NCBI RefSeq assembly: GCF_018502625.1
Contig: NZ_CP075566.1
Span: forward strand, 4,636,001 to 4,700,000
DNA from: Pseudomonas hormoni
Lineage (GTDB): Bacteria; Pseudomonadota; Gammaproteobacteria; Pseudomonadales; Pseudomonadaceae
Length of the DNA stretch: 64,000 nt
Direction: 5' to 3'
The notes under the pieces are model-generated. The model had not been told where the DNA came from. It did not search any database and saw nothing but the letters and a program-made list of their open reading frames with translations. Of this stretch, positions 8,774 to 19,881 are shown one piece after another. Every line of letters begins with the position of its first letter. Positions within the stretch are counted from its first letter, which is position 1. Position numbers and translations under genes: made by a program.

Positions 8774-9358
8774 TTACTCGCCGAGAATCTGACCAATCGT
8801 CGGGTCCTTGAACAGACGCGTCAACGCGTCGCTCAACACATCGCTGACCAGCTTGGTGTTGGTTTCCTGATTTGGCGCCATGCCAAAACGCTGATCCAGC
8901 GACGCACCATAACGTCCGCTGTAGCGGCGGTTGGCGTTCTGTACGTCGGAGCGGAAGGTCGCGCCGATGGTTGCCTCGGTCACGTACATGCCTTCCTTCG
9001 GCGACTGATACTTCAGCTCGGCCAGGGTCACCGTCAGTTGCGGAGCATTCATCGCATTGGATGTCGGGGTAAAGCCCAGCAAACGCACGGCCGCTTCGGC
9101 CTGGGCCTGCAACTTCGGCAGGATCTGCGCGCCCTGCACCGTGATCGCACTGGTCTCCGGATACAGACCGCCACGGGTGCCCAGGGTTGGCGAAGGACGA
9201 CCGTCCACCACACGCACCACCACTGGCTGACCATGGCCGACCGGCGCCAGCTGAGTCGTGAGCTTGGGTTCCGGGTTCAGTTGTTGCGGGCTGTGGGCGC
9301 AGCCAACCAGGGTCAAACTGGTCACAGTGATCAAACCGAACAACAGGCGTTGCAACAT
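8774..9358 (-). CDS. YajG-like lipoprotein
   Basis: 194 residues starting MLQRLL with a lipobox LTLVGC, so a diacylglycerol-modified Cys near residue 20 is expected. The mature part matches the YajG family: VVRVVDGRP, then LGTRGG, then a C-terminal segment with LSDALTRLFKDP. YajG proteins are outer-membrane-associated lipoproteins of unknown function. The ATG at 9358 puts the signal peptide at the N-terminus and follows GGAGAGAAG on the coding strand. It shares a terminator with the opposite gene. Confidence 0.82.
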   Translation of the reverse strand: MLQRLLFGLITVTSLTLVGCAHSPQQLNPEPKLTTQLAPVGHGQPVVVRVVDGRPSPTLGTRGGLYPETSAITVQGAQILPKLQAQAEAAVRLLGFTPTSNAMNAPQLTVTLAELKYQSPKEGMYVTEATIGATFRSDVQNANRRYSGRYGASLDQRFGMAPNQETNTKLVSDVLSDALTRLFKDPTIGQILGE

Positions 9359-9564
9359 GCTCTTCTCTCCAGAATCAGGCACAAACAGGCCGGCAGTATA
9401 GCGGTGCGCCATCGTCGCTAACTAGCACCTCGCAGTGAATACTGAAATGTCTGACAAACCCTTGGGAAGCCGGTTCCTGTCACACAGATGTCACCGCCCA
9501 TACACTTGCATGTCACGGCGCTCTGACAACCTTCACGGCAGTCACCCCTTCAAGGTACTTTGCC

Positions 9565-9798
9565 ATGCGCCACCTGATCTCGCTGTTTGCTCCACGCCCA
9601 TTGCATCGCTGCTTCGCCCTGCTCGACCGCAATGGTCATTGCCAGGCATTCAAGCAGTGCAGCCTGCAGCCGATGGGCGATGGCTGGGTCGAAATCGAAG
9701 AAATTCGCCTCAACTGGCTGCACCATCCCCTGCCCGCCAGCGCCCGTGTCAGCCAGCACCAACCGCGCGCGCGGGCGCAGCAGCTGTTGGCCAGCTGA
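9565..9798 (+). CDS. Small conserved-looking hypothetical protein
   Basis: 77 residues. The N-terminal half has two possible beta strands with Cys (CFALLDRNGHCQAF, GDGWVEIEEI), and the C-terminus is rich in Arg, Gln and Ala. The ATG follows AAGGTACTTTGCC. Two other frames are open across this interval; this one has the best ribosome site. It lies in the gap between the YajG gene and mqo, where I recall a similar small gene in P. aeruginosa. Confidence 0.5.
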   Translation: MRHLISLFAPRPLHRCFALLDRNGHCQAFKQCSLQPMGDGWVEIEEIRLNWLHHPLPASARVSQHQPRARAQQLLAS

Positions 9799-10535
9799 CC
9801 AGACGCCTAATAAAAGTCATTAAACACGCCCATTTCCCTGCGTTTCTTAGATACAATCTCCCCCCGATTATAAGGACGTCTCCTGATCGGGCCTCGCAGC
9901 ATCGTCAATGCTTCGGTATTGGCACCCCGCACCGCCCACAGAGAGCCGCCCACACAGATCGAGTGAAGCTGGCGCGCTTGCTGTTCCTTGAGCAAAACCC
10001 CCACTTTTCGCGAATCTGCAGAGCTGTCATTACGCTCGGTCACTGAGCTGTTTGCCCGTTTTGCCTGTCATGTATCCCATGGCGGCAATCCATCCGGGCA
10101 CGGTGCCAGGCTGGGGCAGCCCTTTTTTGAGGTTCACGTCTTCAAAAGAGCGTGAAAAAAACGGGTTTTCACAACTTCACAAGAGTGTGGCGAGCAAATG
10201 AATAGTTTTGCGTCTGAATATGCACCATTAGCGTCTGGAACAGCCCAACGACACAGGACCGAGTATTCCTCGAACACCGGAGCCTGAAGCCTGTCCGCTA
10301 CGGATTTGGTTGCACAAACGGATGTCTCGACCATAAGTCGAATTGCCAGTCGCGCGTTGAAATGAGTTCATAGACCTCATTGACCCGGCCGGTAGCCTCC
10401 GTCGAAGTTGCGATAAATTGCGAAGATTCGGACATGGCGACACTGCCATGAGTACCAGGGGCATCACTGACTCGCCCCGGAACGCCTGGCAGCCATGCCG
10501 ACAATTTGGTGCTGCAGATTTTGGAGACGCGTTAA
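9799..10535 (+). other. Long non-coding interval before mqo with a possible small transcript
   Basis: There are 737 bases with no convincing gene. A TACAAT -10-like box (9852-9857) and a short GC hairpin followed by T6 (10109-10128) bracket about 250 bases that could be a small RNA or attenuated leader. A 29-codon ORF (10198-10287) lies further on. The stretch nearest mqo has no obvious operator. The region needs transcription data to interpret. Confidence 0.4.
10109..10128 (+). terminator. Possible short intrinsic terminator inside the mqo upstream region
   Basis: GGCTG-GGG-CAGCC followed after one C by six T. The stem is only 5 bp but all strong pairs but one, so termination may be partial. 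Confidence 0.4.
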
Positions 10536-12044
10536 ATGGCGCATAACGAAGCAGTCGACGTAGTACTGGTTGGGGCCGGCATCATGAGTGCCACCCTCGC
10601 AGTACTGCTCAAAGAGCTCGACCCCGCGATCAAGCTGGAAGTCGTCGAGCTGATGGATTCCGGTGCCGCGGAGAGTTCGAACCCGTGGAACAACGCCGGT
10701 ACCGGTCACGCCGGGCTGTGTGAGCTCAATTACACGCCGCAGGCCGCCGACGGCACCGTCGACATCAAGAAAGCCGTGCATATCAACACCCAGTTCGAGG
10801 TGTCGAAGCAGTTCTGGTCGTACCTGACCAAAAAAGGCACCTTCGGTTCGTGCAAGTCCTTCATCAGCCCGGTCCCGCACCTGAGCTTCGTGCAAGGTGA
10901 CAGCGGCGTGTCCTTCCTCAAGGAACGCTTCAACGTGCTGAGCAAGCACCACGCCTTCTCCGACATGGAATACACCGAAGACAAGGCAAAAATGGCGGAT
11001 TGGATGCCATTGATGATGCCTGGTCGTCCGGCTGACGAAGTCATCGCCGCCACCCGCGTGATGAACGGCACCGACGTCAACTTCGGCGCGTTGACCAACC
11101 AATTGCTCAAGCACCTGACCAGCGCACCCGATGCCCAGGTCAAGTACTGCAAGCGCGTGACAGGCCTGAAGCGTAACAACGGCGGCTGGACCGTCAGCAT
11201 CAAGGACGTCAACAGCGGAAACTCCCGCGAAGTCGACGCGAAGTTCGTCTTCCTCGGCGCGGGCGGTGCGGCATTGCCGTTGCTGCAAGCCTCGGGCATC
11301 GAAGAAAGCAAAGGCTTCGGCGGCTTCCCGATCAGTGGCCAGTGGCTGCGTTGCGACAACCCGGAAGTGGTCAAACACCACCAGGCCAAGGTGTATAGCC
11401 AGGCCGCCGTGGGCTCGCCACCGATGTCCGTGCCGCACCTGGATACCCGCGTGGTCGATGGCAAGAAGTCTCTGCTGTTCGGACCTTATGCCGGCTTCAC
11501 CACCAAGTTCCTCAAGCACGGCTCCTTCATGGACCTGCCGATGTCGGTACGTGCCGGCAACATCGGCCCGATGCTGGCCGTGGCGAAAAACAACATGGAC
11601 CTGACCAAGTACCTGGTCAGCGAAGTGATGCAGTCGATGGAGCAACGCCTGGATTCCCTGCGTCGTTTCTACCCTGAAGCGAAAGCCGAAGACTGGCGCC
11701 TGGAAGTGGCCGGCCAACGGGTGCAAATCATCAAGAAAGACCCGAAAAAGGGCGGCGTCCTGCAGTTCGGCACCGAACTGGTCGCGGCCAAGGACGGTTC
11801 CCTTGCGGCACTGCTCGGCGCTTCGCCAGGCGCGTCGGTGACCGTTTCCATCATGCTGGAGCTGATCGAGAAATGCTTCCCGACCAAAGCGTCCGGCGAG
11901 TGGGCTGCCAAACTGGCGGAAATCTTCCCGGCCCGTGAAAAGGTTCTGGAAACCGATGCTGCGCTGTATCGCAAGATCAATACGCAGAACAACATCGCGC
12001 TGGAACTGGTTGAAGAAAGCAGCGAGACCCCAAGCTACGCTTGA
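10536..12044 (+). CDS. mqo: Malate:quinone oxidoreductase
   Basis: 502 residues. It has an N-terminal FAD-binding GAGIMSA motif (14-20), the [14 protein letters not shown] block (47-60) and a C-terminal LLGASPGAS block near 430, all typical of the membrane-associated Mqo family. The enzyme oxidises L-malate to oxaloacetate and passes electrons to the quinone pool, replacing or supplementing NAD-dependent malate dehydrogenase in pseudomonads. Full length for the family (about 500). It is a single gene with a long leader and a strong terminator; pseudomonads often carry more than one mqo, so the paralogue number cannot be assigned here. Confidence 0.93.
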   Translation: MAHNEAVDVVLVGAGIMSATLAVLLKELDPAIKLEVVELMDSGAAESSNPWNNAGTGHAGLCELNYTPQAADGTVDIKKAVHINTQFEVSKQFWSYLTKKGTFGSCKSFISPVPHLSFVQGDSGVSFLKERFNVLSKHHAFSDMEYTEDKAKMADWMPLMMPGRPADEVIAATRVMNGTDVNFGALTNQLLKHLTSAPDAQVKYCKRVTGLKRNNGGWTVSIKDVNSGNSREVDAKFVFLGAGGAALPLLQASGIEESKGFGGFPISGQWLRCDNPEVVKHHQAKVYSQAAVGSPPMSVPHLDTRVVDGKKSLLFGPYAGFTTKFLKHGSFMDLPMSVRAGNIGPMLAVAKNNMDLTKYLVSEVMQSMEQRLDSLRRFYPEAKAEDWRLEVAGQRVQIIKKDPKKGGVLQFGTELVAAKDGSLAALLGASPGASVTVSIMLELIEKCFPTKASGEWAAKLAEIFPAREKVLETDAALYRKINTQNNIALELVEESSETPSYA

Positions 12045-12055
12045 TCGTCGCGCAT

Positions 12056-12096
12056 AAAAAACGCCCCGTTCTCATTGAGAGCGGGGCGTTTTTTTA
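12056..12096 (+). terminator. Intrinsic terminator of mqo
   Basis: AACGCCCCG, a loop CTCATTGAGAG that can itself pair, then CGGGGCGTT and T7. It begins 12 bases after the stop codon. Confidence 0.92.
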
Positions 12097-12113
12097 TGCC
12101 GGTGAAACAATCC

Positions 12114-12227
12114 CTGTGGCGAGGGAGCTTGCTCCCGCTGGGCTGCGAAGCGGCCCCAAAATTCTGCGAACGGCGTAGATTTTGTGAGCGCTGCGCGCTC
12201 AAGCGGGAGCAAGCTCCCTCGCCACAA
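12114..12227. repeat. REP-type inverted pair (long form)
   Basis: CTGTGGCGAGGGAGCTTGCTCCCG is mirrored by CGGGAGCAAGCTCCCTCGCCACA, with intervening complementary GGGCTGCGAAGCGGCCC and TTGTGAGCGCTGCGCGCTCAA segments. It lies between convergent genes. Confidence 0.85.
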
Positions 12228-12235
12228 AGCCTGGA

Positions 12236-12523
12236 TCAGCCGCGAGCTTTGTCGATCAGCTCGATGTACTCGGCCGCGTTGCGCTGATCCTTGATCAGGG
12301 TCACAAAGTCATTGCCGTGCTCATCCTTGCCGTTCAAATCCAGACCGGCTTCAACAAAGAACGTCAGAAAACGCTCGAAGTCGTCGATGCGCAGGCCACG
12401 GTAAGCCTTGATCAGTTTGTGCAGGGACGGCGAAGTGGCGTCGACCGGTTCGAAATCGAGAAACAACTTGATCTGCTCATCGCCGATCTCGTCACCAATC
12501 ACTTGCTTCTTATCTTTACGCAT
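12236..12523 (-). CDS. Conserved hypothetical protein, PA4642-like
   Basis: 95 residues, acidic and fully soluble, mostly predicted helix. It contains short ankyrin-like wording (HGNDFVTLIKDQ) near the C-terminus, so it may be a single ankyrin-type helical module. The length and position after mqo fit the small gene I recall at this locus in P. aeruginosa. No enzyme motif. It is transcribed alone, with its end against a REP pair. Confidence 0.65.
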   Translation of the reverse strand: MRKDKKQVIGDEIGDEQIKLFLDFEPVDATSPSLHKLIKAYRGLRIDDFERFLTFFVEAGLDLNGKDEHGNDFVTLIKDQRNAAEYIELIDKARG

Positions 12524-12586
12524 TGCCGACTCCAGCTCGCAGACATTTCACGGGGCGGGCAGTTTACCCCTCACTGGCCGCCAGGC

Positions 12587-13072
12587 TCAACGCGGACGAA
12601 CGGCGCCGGTGTGCAGATCGGCCCAGACATGACCATTGGCGTAGCTGAGGAACTGACAATACACCGTGTCATTGCGCAACAAGTCGATCACCACGCGGTA
12701 CTGCGCCATCGGATAAAACAGCGTCAGGGTTTTGGTCTTGTTGTCGTAGATCGGCTTTTTCAGGCTTTTGCTTTCGCCATCGAAGTTGACCAGCACCTGA
12801 TTGATGGTCGCGCCCTTGTTCAAGGATTTGCCCTTGAGGCGGATCAGCAGCGGAGACGTCACCGGGATCGGCTGCTGGGTGGACTGGCGCTGACTGCCGA
12901 CCACTACCGAATATTCGGTGACCTGCAGCAGTTGTTGCTGCTCGGGTTCGGCGTCACGCAGGGTCAGGTCATCCGGCGGCAGGAACTGCGCATGCATCGG
13001 TGCCGGCGCGGCGGCCAGGGGCAGGCTGAGGGTCAGCAACAGGGCGGCGCAACTGCGGATCAAAAGGCTCAT
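12587..13072 (-). CDS. Exported hypothetical protein
   Basis: 161 residues with a clear Sec signal (MSLLIRSC, hydrophobic stretch, cleavage near LAAAPA about residue 24). The mature part is basic and beta-rich with a central SLNKGATINQV-like stretch and a C-terminal YCQFLSYANG segment. Periplasmic location is inferred. No family function is recognised; it sits 63 bases upstream of the DUF gene at 12236 on the same strand and could share a transcript. Confidence 0.65.
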   Translation of the reverse strand: MSLLIRSCAALLLTLSLPLAAAPAPMHAQFLPPDDLTLRDAEPEQQQLLQVTEYSVVVGSQRQSTQQPIPVTSPLLIRLKGKSLNKGATINQVLVNFDGESKSLKKPIYDNKTKTLTLFYPMAQYRVVIDLLRNDTVYCQFLSYANGHVWADLHTGAVRPR

Positions 13073-13144
13073 GACAGGCTCCGGAGGGCGGGGCCGAGCA
13101 CTCTAGCATGTGTACATGGAAGTGGATCTGTGAACACGATCCAT

Positions 13145-13234
13145 TGTGGGAGCGAGCCTGCTCGCGATAGCGTCGGCACATCCAACATAACGTTGTCAGA
13201 TAGACCGCTATCGCGAGCAGGCTCGCTCCCACAG
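13145..13234. repeat. REP-type inverted pair
   Basis: TGTGGGAGCGAGCCTGCTCGCGATAGC is faced by GCTATCGCGAGCAGGCTCGCTCCCACA. The arms are perfect for more than 25 bases. Confidence 0.88.
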
Positions 13235-13243
13235 GGGGGTGTA

Positions 13244-13717
13244 TCAATCGAACTGAGCGCGCATCCAGGCCTGGTACTCGGCCACACCCGGCTCGCCTTC
13301 ACGCGGCGCCCAGTGAGCAAGCTCACCTTCGCCAACCGGGCGATAAGGCCCGGCCTTGCACTCGAACATCAGACTGTCGGCTTCCAGCACCACCAAACCA
13401 TGAAACACTCCGGTGGGCAGGTCGACACCCACACAGTCGCCACCGGCCTGCAGGATTTGCTTGCGCACCACCACACCGGCCTCATCGAAAATCAGCACGC
13501 CAAGCCGCCCTTTGAGGACCAACAAGGTTTCAGCCTTGTTGTCCCCCAGATGCCGATGAGGCGGGATGTACGTGGACGGCTGCAAACCCACCGCCATGCG
13601 ATGGCAAGCCTCTTCCATCTGATGGAAGTTGTGATGCTGCCGTCCACGCGGATTTGCCGCAGCCTTCCCGGCCAATTCATTGAACAAGGATTGATCAAGA
13701 AAGCTCGGCCCGCTCAT
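13244..13717 (-). CDS. wbuC: WbuC family cupin protein
   Basis: 157 residues with the cupin strands and metal-ligand pattern PPHRHLGDNKAET (near 58-70), followed by LLVLKGRLGVLIFDE. This matches WbuC-type cupin metalloproteins, first named in O-antigen clusters. No glycan genes lie nearby, so a role in lipopolysaccharide is not supported here. It ends against a REP pair and starts 3 bases after the hpt stop, so co-transcription with hpt is likely. Confidence 0.8.
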   Translation of the reverse strand: MSGPSFLDQSLFNELAGKAAANPRGRQHHNFHQMEEACHRMAVGLQPSTYIPPHRHLGDNKAETLLVLKGRLGVLIFDEAGVVVRKQILQAGGDCVGVDLPTGVFHGLVVLEADSLMFECKAGPYRPVGEGELAHWAPREGEPGVAEYQAWMRAQFD

Positions 13718-13720
13718 TGC

Positions 13721-14278
13721 TTACATCCCTTTAACGGCGAAAATTCCATTGGCATTACGCCAGTAGCCTTTGTAGTCCATGCCGTAACCGAAGATGTAAC
13801 GGTCAATGCACGGCAGGCCGACGAAATCGGCTTTCAGGTCCGGGCGAGCCTTGCGGTCGTGGTCCTTGTCGATCAGCACGGCGGTGTGCACCTTGCGCGC
13901 GCCAGCGTGTTTGCAGAAGTCGATGATCGCGCCCAAGGTGTGACCTTCGTCGAGGATGTCGTCGATGATCAGCACGTCACGGTCGATGAACGACACTTCA
14001 GGCTTGGCTTTCCAGAACAGGTCGCCGCCGCTGGTTTCGTTGCGATAGCGGGTGGCGTGCAGGTAGGACGCTTCCAGCGGGAATTGCAGGTGGGTGAGCA
14101 GCTTGCCGGCGAAAATCAGGCCGCCGTTCATCACACAGAACACCACCGGATTTGTGTCAGCCAGTTGTTCGTTGATGTGCGCACCGACGCGGGCGATGGC
14201 CGCCTCGACTTCAGCTTCGGTGTACAGGCAGTCAGCCTCTCGCATGATTTGACGGATATGCTCGAGATCAGCGGACAT
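13721..14278 (-). CDS. hpt: Hypoxanthine-guanine phosphoribosyltransferase
   Basis: 185 residues. The PRPP-binding loop VLIIDDILDEGHT lies near 102-114, and CVMNGGLIFAGKL near 48-60 supplies the phosphate-contact loop. The enzyme salvages hypoxanthine and guanine to IMP and GMP. The ATG at 14278 is taken because homologues begin MSADLEHI; the ORF extends further upstream without homology. Divergent from upp, so purine and pyrimidine salvage genes share a 164-base intergenic promoter region. Confidence 0.93.
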   Translation of the reverse strand: MSADLEHIRQIMREADCLYTEAEVEAAIARVGAHINEQLADTNPVVFCVMNGGLIFAGKLLTHLQFPLEASYLHATRYRNETSGGDLFWKAKPEVSFIDRDVLIIDDILDEGHTLGAIIDFCKHAGARKVHTAVLIDKDHDRKARPDLKADFVGLPCIDRYIFGYGMDYKGYWRNANGIFAVKGM

Positions 14279-14442
14279 GGCGCTCTCCAGGGGGGACGGG
14301 ATTCGGGAAAAGCGGGCAAAGGTACGCATCCCGCACGGCCAGATCAAGCGTTTGTGGACTAACGTACTCTATGTCTATAGGACAACACCCTCGGATAGAT
14401 TAATCTAGGCCGGTTTTTTTGCCCGCCGCCGGAGCCTTTCCC

Positions 14443-15081
14443 ATGCCCATCCTCGAGATCCGCCATCCGCTGATCCGTCATAAACTTGGCCTAATGCGCC
14501 GCGCAGACATCAGCACCAAGAATTTCCGTGAGCTCGCTCAGGAAGTCGGCGCCCTTTTGACCTATGAAGCCACCAAAGACCTGCCCCTGGAATCCTACGA
14601 CATCGAAGGCTGGTGCGGCACCGTGTCGGTCGAGAAAATCGCCGGCAAGAAGATTACCGTGGTGCCGATCCTGCGCGCCGGTATCGGCATGCTCGAAGGC
14701 GTGCTCAGCCTGATCCCGGGCGCCAAAGTCAGCGCCGTGGGCGTGGCCCGCAACGAACAGACGCTGCAAGCCCACACCTACCTGGAAAAACTGGTTCCGG
14801 AAATCAACGAACGCCTGGCAATGATCATCGACCCGATGCTCGCCACCGGCAGTTCCATGGTCGCCACCATCGACCTGCTGAAAAAAGCCGGTTGCCGTGA
14901 CATCCGCGCCATGGTGCTGGTTGCCGCGCCGGAAGGCATCGCCGCCGTGGAGAAGGCTCACCCGGACGTGACCATCTACACCGCTTCCATTGACGAAAAA
15001 CTGAACGAACACGGTTACATCATCCCCGGCCTGGGCGATGCCGGTGACAAGATCTTCGGCACCAAGCAGAAGGACGCGTGA
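14443..15081 (+). CDS. upp: Uracil phosphoribosyltransferase
   Basis: 212 residues, starting [19 protein letters not shown] as in other Upp proteins. The PRPP-binding segment [15 protein letters not shown] lies near 128-142, and the uracil-binding C-terminal region [12 protein letters not shown] is intact. It converts uracil plus PRPP to UMP. The stop codon at 15079-15081 is followed two bases later by uraA, so uptake and salvage of uracil are translated from one message. Confidence 0.95.
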   Translation: MPILEIRHPLIRHKLGLMRRADISTKNFRELAQEVGALLTYEATKDLPLESYDIEGWCGTVSVEKIAGKKITVVPILRAGIGMLEGVLSLIPGAKVSAVGVARNEQTLQAHTYLEKLVPEINERLAMIIDPMLATGSSMVATIDLLKKAGCRDIRAMVLVAAPEGIAAVEKAHPDVTIYTASIDEKLNEHGYIIPGLGDAGDKIFGTKQKDA

Positions 15082-15083
15082 CC

Positions 15084-16358
15084 ATGCAGCAAGAGTTCAA
15101 CGATCCGCTCTGGCGCACGGTGCTGTCCGGCGCCCAGATGCTGTTCGTGGCGTTCGGCGCACTGGTGTTGATGCCGCTGATTACCGGCCTCGACCCGAAC
15201 GTGGCGCTGTTCACGGCGGGCCTGGGGACGATTCTGTTCCAGATCGTCACCGGGCGTCAGGTGCCAGTGTTTCTCGCATCGAGCTTCGCCTTCATCACCC
15301 CGATCATTCTCGCCAAGGGCCAGTTCGGCCTTGCGGCGACCATGGGCGGCGTGATGGCGGCCGGTTTCGTCTACACCTTCCTCGGCCTCGCCGTGAAGAT
15401 CAAAGGCACCGGCTTCATCGACCGCTTGCTGCCACCGGTGGTGATTGGTCCGGTGATCATCTCGATCGGCCTGGCCATGGCGCCGATCGCCGCCAACATG
15501 GCGATGGGCAAGGCTGGCGATGGTAGCGAGCTGATTCATTATCAGACCGCCATGCTGATCTCGATGCCAGCGCTGCTGACCACCCTGATCGTCGCCGTGT
15601 TCGGCAAAGGCATTTTCCGCCTGGTGCCGATCATCTCCGGCGTGCTGGTAGGTTTTGCGATGGCGTTCTATTTCGGCGTGGTTGATACCGCGAAGATTGC
15701 CGCTGCACCGTGGTTCGCGATCCCGAACTTCACCGCGCCGGAATTCAACTGGCAGGCGATTCTGTTCATCGTTCCGGTAGCCCTGGCTCCAGCCATCGAG
15801 CACATCGGCGGCGTGATCGCCGTCGGTAGCGTGACCGGTCGCGACTACCTGAAAAAGCCCGGCCTGCACCGCACCCTGCTCGGCGACGGCATTGCCACCA
15901 CTGCAGCCGGTTTGTTCGGCGGTCCGCCCAACACCACGTACGCCGAAGTGACGGGCGCGGTGATGCTGACCAAGAACTACAACCCGAAAATCATGACCTG
16001 GGCGGCGATCTTTGCCATCAGCCTGGCGTTCATCGGCAAGTTCGGCGCGCTGCTGCAAAGCATTCCGGTGCCGGTGATGGGCGGGATTCTGTGCCTGTTG
16101 TTCGGTTCGATTGCAGCGGTGGGGATGAACACCCTGATTCGCCACAAGATCGACCTGGGCGAAGCGCGCAATCTGGTGATTGTGTCGGTGACGCTGGTGT
16201 TCGGGATTGGCGGTGTGCTGGTCGGCACCGGCACCGGCCCGGATGACTTCGGCCTCAAAGGCATCGCGCTGTGCGCGGTGGTGGCGATTGCGCTGAACCT
16301 GTTGCTGCCGGGGAATGACAGCTGGAAGCACAAGAAGGCGGATGAGCCGCTGCTCTAA
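15084..16358 (+). CDS. uraA: Uracil permease (NCS2 family)
   Basis: 424 residues, almost entirely hydrophobic with about 14 membrane segments. It has the NCS2 features of the substrate helices, including AIEHIGG (near 238-244) and GGPPNTTYAEVTG (near 281-293). It imports uracil with protons for the Upp enzyme encoded just upstream. An overlapping GTG at 15078 is possible, but the ATG at 15084 gives the standard N-terminus MQQEFNDPLWRT. The operon ends at a REP pair with no separate hairpin terminator. Confidence 0.92.
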   Translation: MQQEFNDPLWRTVLSGAQMLFVAFGALVLMPLITGLDPNVALFTAGLGTILFQIVTGRQVPVFLASSFAFITPIILAKGQFGLAATMGGVMAAGFVYTFLGLAVKIKGTGFIDRLLPPVVIGPVIISIGLAMAPIAANMAMGKAGDGSELIHYQTAMLISMPALLTTLIVAVFGKGIFRLVPIISGVLVGFAMAFYFGVVDTAKIAAAPWFAIPNFTAPEFNWQAILFIVPVALAPAIEHIGGVIAVGSVTGRDYLKKPGLHRTLLGDGIATTAAGLFGGPPNTTYAEVTGAVMLTKNYNPKIMTWAAIFAISLAFIGKFGALLQSIPVPVMGGILCLLFGSIAAVGMNTLIRHKIDLGEARNLVIVSVTLVFGIGGVLVGTGTGPDDFGLKGIALCAVVAIALNLLLPGNDSWKHKKADEPLL

Positions 16359-16374
16359 ACCTTGACGCGACACC

Positions 16375-16504
16375 CTGTGGCGAGGGAGCTTGTCGGATCG
16401 CCGCACCGTCCCGCTTGAGTGCGCAGCACTCACAAAATCCTCATCGACTGCGAGAATTTTGGGGCCGCTTCGCGACCCAGCGGGAGCAAGCTCCCTCGCC
16501 ACAG
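16375..16504. repeat. REP-type inverted pair (degenerate)
   Basis: The left copy begins CTGTGGCGAGGGAGCTTG but then diverges, whereas the right copy (AGCGGGAGCAAGCTCCCTCGCCACAG) is intact. It lies between uraA and the convergent hemH. Confidence 0.75.
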
Positions 16505-16513
16505 TGGTGCTAA

Positions 16514-17539
16514 TTACAGCGCCAATGGCGCTCTTTCGCACAAAGTGTTCAACGCCCGCGCCCACTGCGGATCATCATTGAGACACGGCACCAGCACCAA
16601 CTCATCTCCCCCCGCTTCGCGGAACAGTTCTCTCCCACGATCGCCGATTTCCTCAAGCGTCTCGATGCAATCGGCAACGAACGCCGGGCACATCACCAAC
16701 ACCTTCTTCACGCCCATTCCCGCCAGTTCATCGAGGCGCGCTTCGGTGTAGGGTTCGATCCATTTCGCCCGACCCAATCGCGACTGAAACGACACTGACC
16801 ACTTGCCATCCTGCAAGCCCATGCGCTTGGCAAACTCGGACGCCGTGCGCAGGCATTGGGCGCGGTAACACGTCGCCAGTACTTCTGGTGAAGCGTTCTG
16901 GCAGCAATTATCGCCTTTGAAACAATGATGCCCTGTCGGATCGATCTTGGTCAGGTGCCGCTCCGGCAAACCGTGGAAGCTCAGCAGCAGGTGATCATGA
17001 TCCTGCTCCAGATGAGGCCTGGCGCTGGTCACCAACGCATCGAGGTATTCCGGCTGATCGTAGAACGGCTGGAGAATCGAGAACTGCACGTCGAGTTGCT
17101 TCTCCCGCACGACCCGCAGGGCTTCCTCGATCACCGTAGTTACGGTGCTGTCGGCGAACTGTGGATAAAGCGGCGCGAGGGTAATTTTCTTGTGGCCCTG
17201 GGCAGCGAGCTGCACCAGTTTCGATTCAATTGACGGCTCGCCGTAACGCATTGCCAGTTCCACCGGCCCGTGGGTCCACTGTGTGGCCATGGCCTGCTGC
17301 AAGCGACGGCTGAGTACCACCAGCGGCGAGCCCTCCTCCCACCAGATCGAGGCGTAGGCGTGGGCCGACTGCTCCGGGCGCTTGATCAGAATCAGCGAGA
17401 CCAGCAAGCGTCGCACCGGCCACGGCAGGTCGATCACATACGGGTCCATCAGAAATTGATTGAGGTAGCTGCGCACATCCGCCACCGAGGTGGAGGCAGG
17501 TGAACCCAGGTTGACCAGAAGCAACGCGTGATCGGTCAT
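16514..17539 (-). CDS. hemH: Ferrochelatase
   Basis: 341 residues. LLVNLGSP near the N-terminus, the metal/porphyrin-site motif SFHGLPERH (near 195-203) and the C-terminal [16 protein letters not shown] (about 283-298) are all characteristic. It inserts Fe2+ into protoporphyrin IX at the inner membrane, the last step of protohaem synthesis. The gene lies 13 bases downstream of the epimerase gene on the same strand, so the two probably share a message. hemA, the first enzyme of the same pathway, lies 16 kb away in this window. Confidence 0.95.
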   Translation of the reverse strand: MTDHALLLVNLGSPASTSVADVRSYLNQFLMDPYVIDLPWPVRRLLVSLILIKRPEQSAHAYASIWWEEGSPLVVLSRRLQQAMATQWTHGPVELAMRYGEPSIESKLVQLAAQGHKKITLAPLYPQFADSTVTTVIEEALRVVREKQLDVQFSILQPFYDQPEYLDALVTSARPHLEQDHDHLLLSFHGLPERHLTKIDPTGHHCFKGDNCCQNASPEVLATCYRAQCLRTASEFAKRMGLQDGKWSVSFQSRLGRAKWIEPYTEARLDELAGMGVKKVLVMCPAFVADCIETLEEIGDRGRELFREAGGDELVLVPCLNDDPQWARALNTLCERAPLAL

Positions 17540-17552
17540 GCAACGTCCTATT

Positions 17553-18455
17553 TCAAAGGCGGCTGGACAGGTCGTCCAGGGCCGCGCGCAAATCAGTGAA
17601 CTGGAATGTGAAACCCGCTTTCAGCAAACGCGCCGGCACGGCTTTCTGGCCGCCCAGCAACAGCAATGACAACTCGCCCAGACACACCTTCAACGCCAGG
17701 GCCGGCATGGGCATGAATGCCGGGCGATGCAGCACGGCGCCCAGCGTGCTGGCAAACTCACGATTGCGCACCGGTTTGGGTGCGCAGGCATTATAAGGAC
17801 CGCTGGCGTCTTTCTGATGCAGAAGAAAATCAATCACGGCGATTTGATCCTTGATATGGATCCACGGCATCCACTGCCGACCATCGCCAAGAGGCCCGCC
17901 CAGCGCCAGTTTGAAAGGCAACAACAGCCGCGACAAAAAGCCGCCCTCGGCGGACAACACCAACCCCGTGCGAATCAGGATCACGCGAATGCCCAAGGCC
18001 TCGGCACGTTGTGCGGTTTCTTCCCAGGCAATGCACAACTGACTGGCGAAATCGTCGATGACGGGTGGAGATTCTTCAGTCAATTCCCGCTCGCCACCGT
18101 CGCCGTACCAGCCCACGGCGGAGCCGGAGATCAACACCTGCGGTTTCTGTTCGCGGGTTTCGAACCAGGCCAGCAGGGTTTCGGTCAGGGTAATGCGACT
18201 GCTCCAGAGCAAGGCTTTGCGCTTGGTCGTCCAGGGTCGGTCGGCAATCGGGGCACCCGCCAGGTTGATAATCGCGTCCACCGGTTCTTGTCCGAGGTCT
18301 TCCAGCCGCGCGATACCACGAACTTCTGCACCGCAGATTTTTGCGACTTTTTCAGGTGTCCGACTCCATACCGTCAGACGATGTCCCTGGCTCAACCAGT
18401 GTCGGCAGAGTTGACGTCCTATCAAACCAGTACCGCCGGTCAGCAATATGTGCAT
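17553..18455 (-). CDS. TIGR01777 family NAD(P)-binding epimerase
   Basis: 300 residues. It has the Rossmann motif [11 protein letters not shown] (6-16), [13 protein letters not shown] (64-76) and [13 protein letters not shown] (109-121), matching the YfcH/TIGR01777 group of extended SDR proteins. The substrate is not established. The C-terminal DUF1731-like region ([18 protein letters not shown]) is present. It probably heads a two-gene unit with hemH. Its start codon faces the light-cluster promoter region. Confidence 0.85.
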   Translation of the reverse strand: MHILLTGGTGLIGRQLCRHWLSQGHRLTVWSRTPEKVAKICGAEVRGIARLEDLGQEPVDAIINLAGAPIADRPWTTKRKALLWSSRITLTETLLAWFETREQKPQVLISGSAVGWYGDGGERELTEESPPVIDDFASQLCIAWEETAQRAEALGIRVILIRTGLVLSAEGGFLSRLLLPFKLALGGPLGDGRQWMPWIHIKDQIAVIDFLLHQKDASGPYNACAPKPVRNREFASTLGAVLHRPAFMPMPALALKVCLGELSLLLLGGQKAVPARLLKAGFTFQFTDLRAALDDLSSRL

Positions 18456-18576
18456 GACTTCTTCCTCGCGTGGCGTTTTACCCTGATCACTAGTCTATTT
18501 TTATAAGCAGGGATCTTTGATATCGGGCAGGCTCTGTTGATAACAATAGGCCAAGCTGTCAGAACGAGAACGCTAA

Positions 18577-19850
<1,274 letters not shown>

Positions 19851-19881
19851 ATCCTGTAGGAGAGCGATGCGGCGAAAAACC

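Noticed and set aside
7777..12227. Repeated inverted sequences that might be a CRISPR array or transposon ends
   Set aside because: Copies are scattered singly between genes as mirrored pairs with no regular spacers, target-site duplications or transposase, so they are REP elements.
12317..14362. 681-codon plus-strand ORF
   Set aside because: It runs antisense across four minus-strand genes (a hypothetical, an exported protein, wbuC and hpt) that have clear families and ribosome sites. The long open frame is a side effect of G/C third-position bias.
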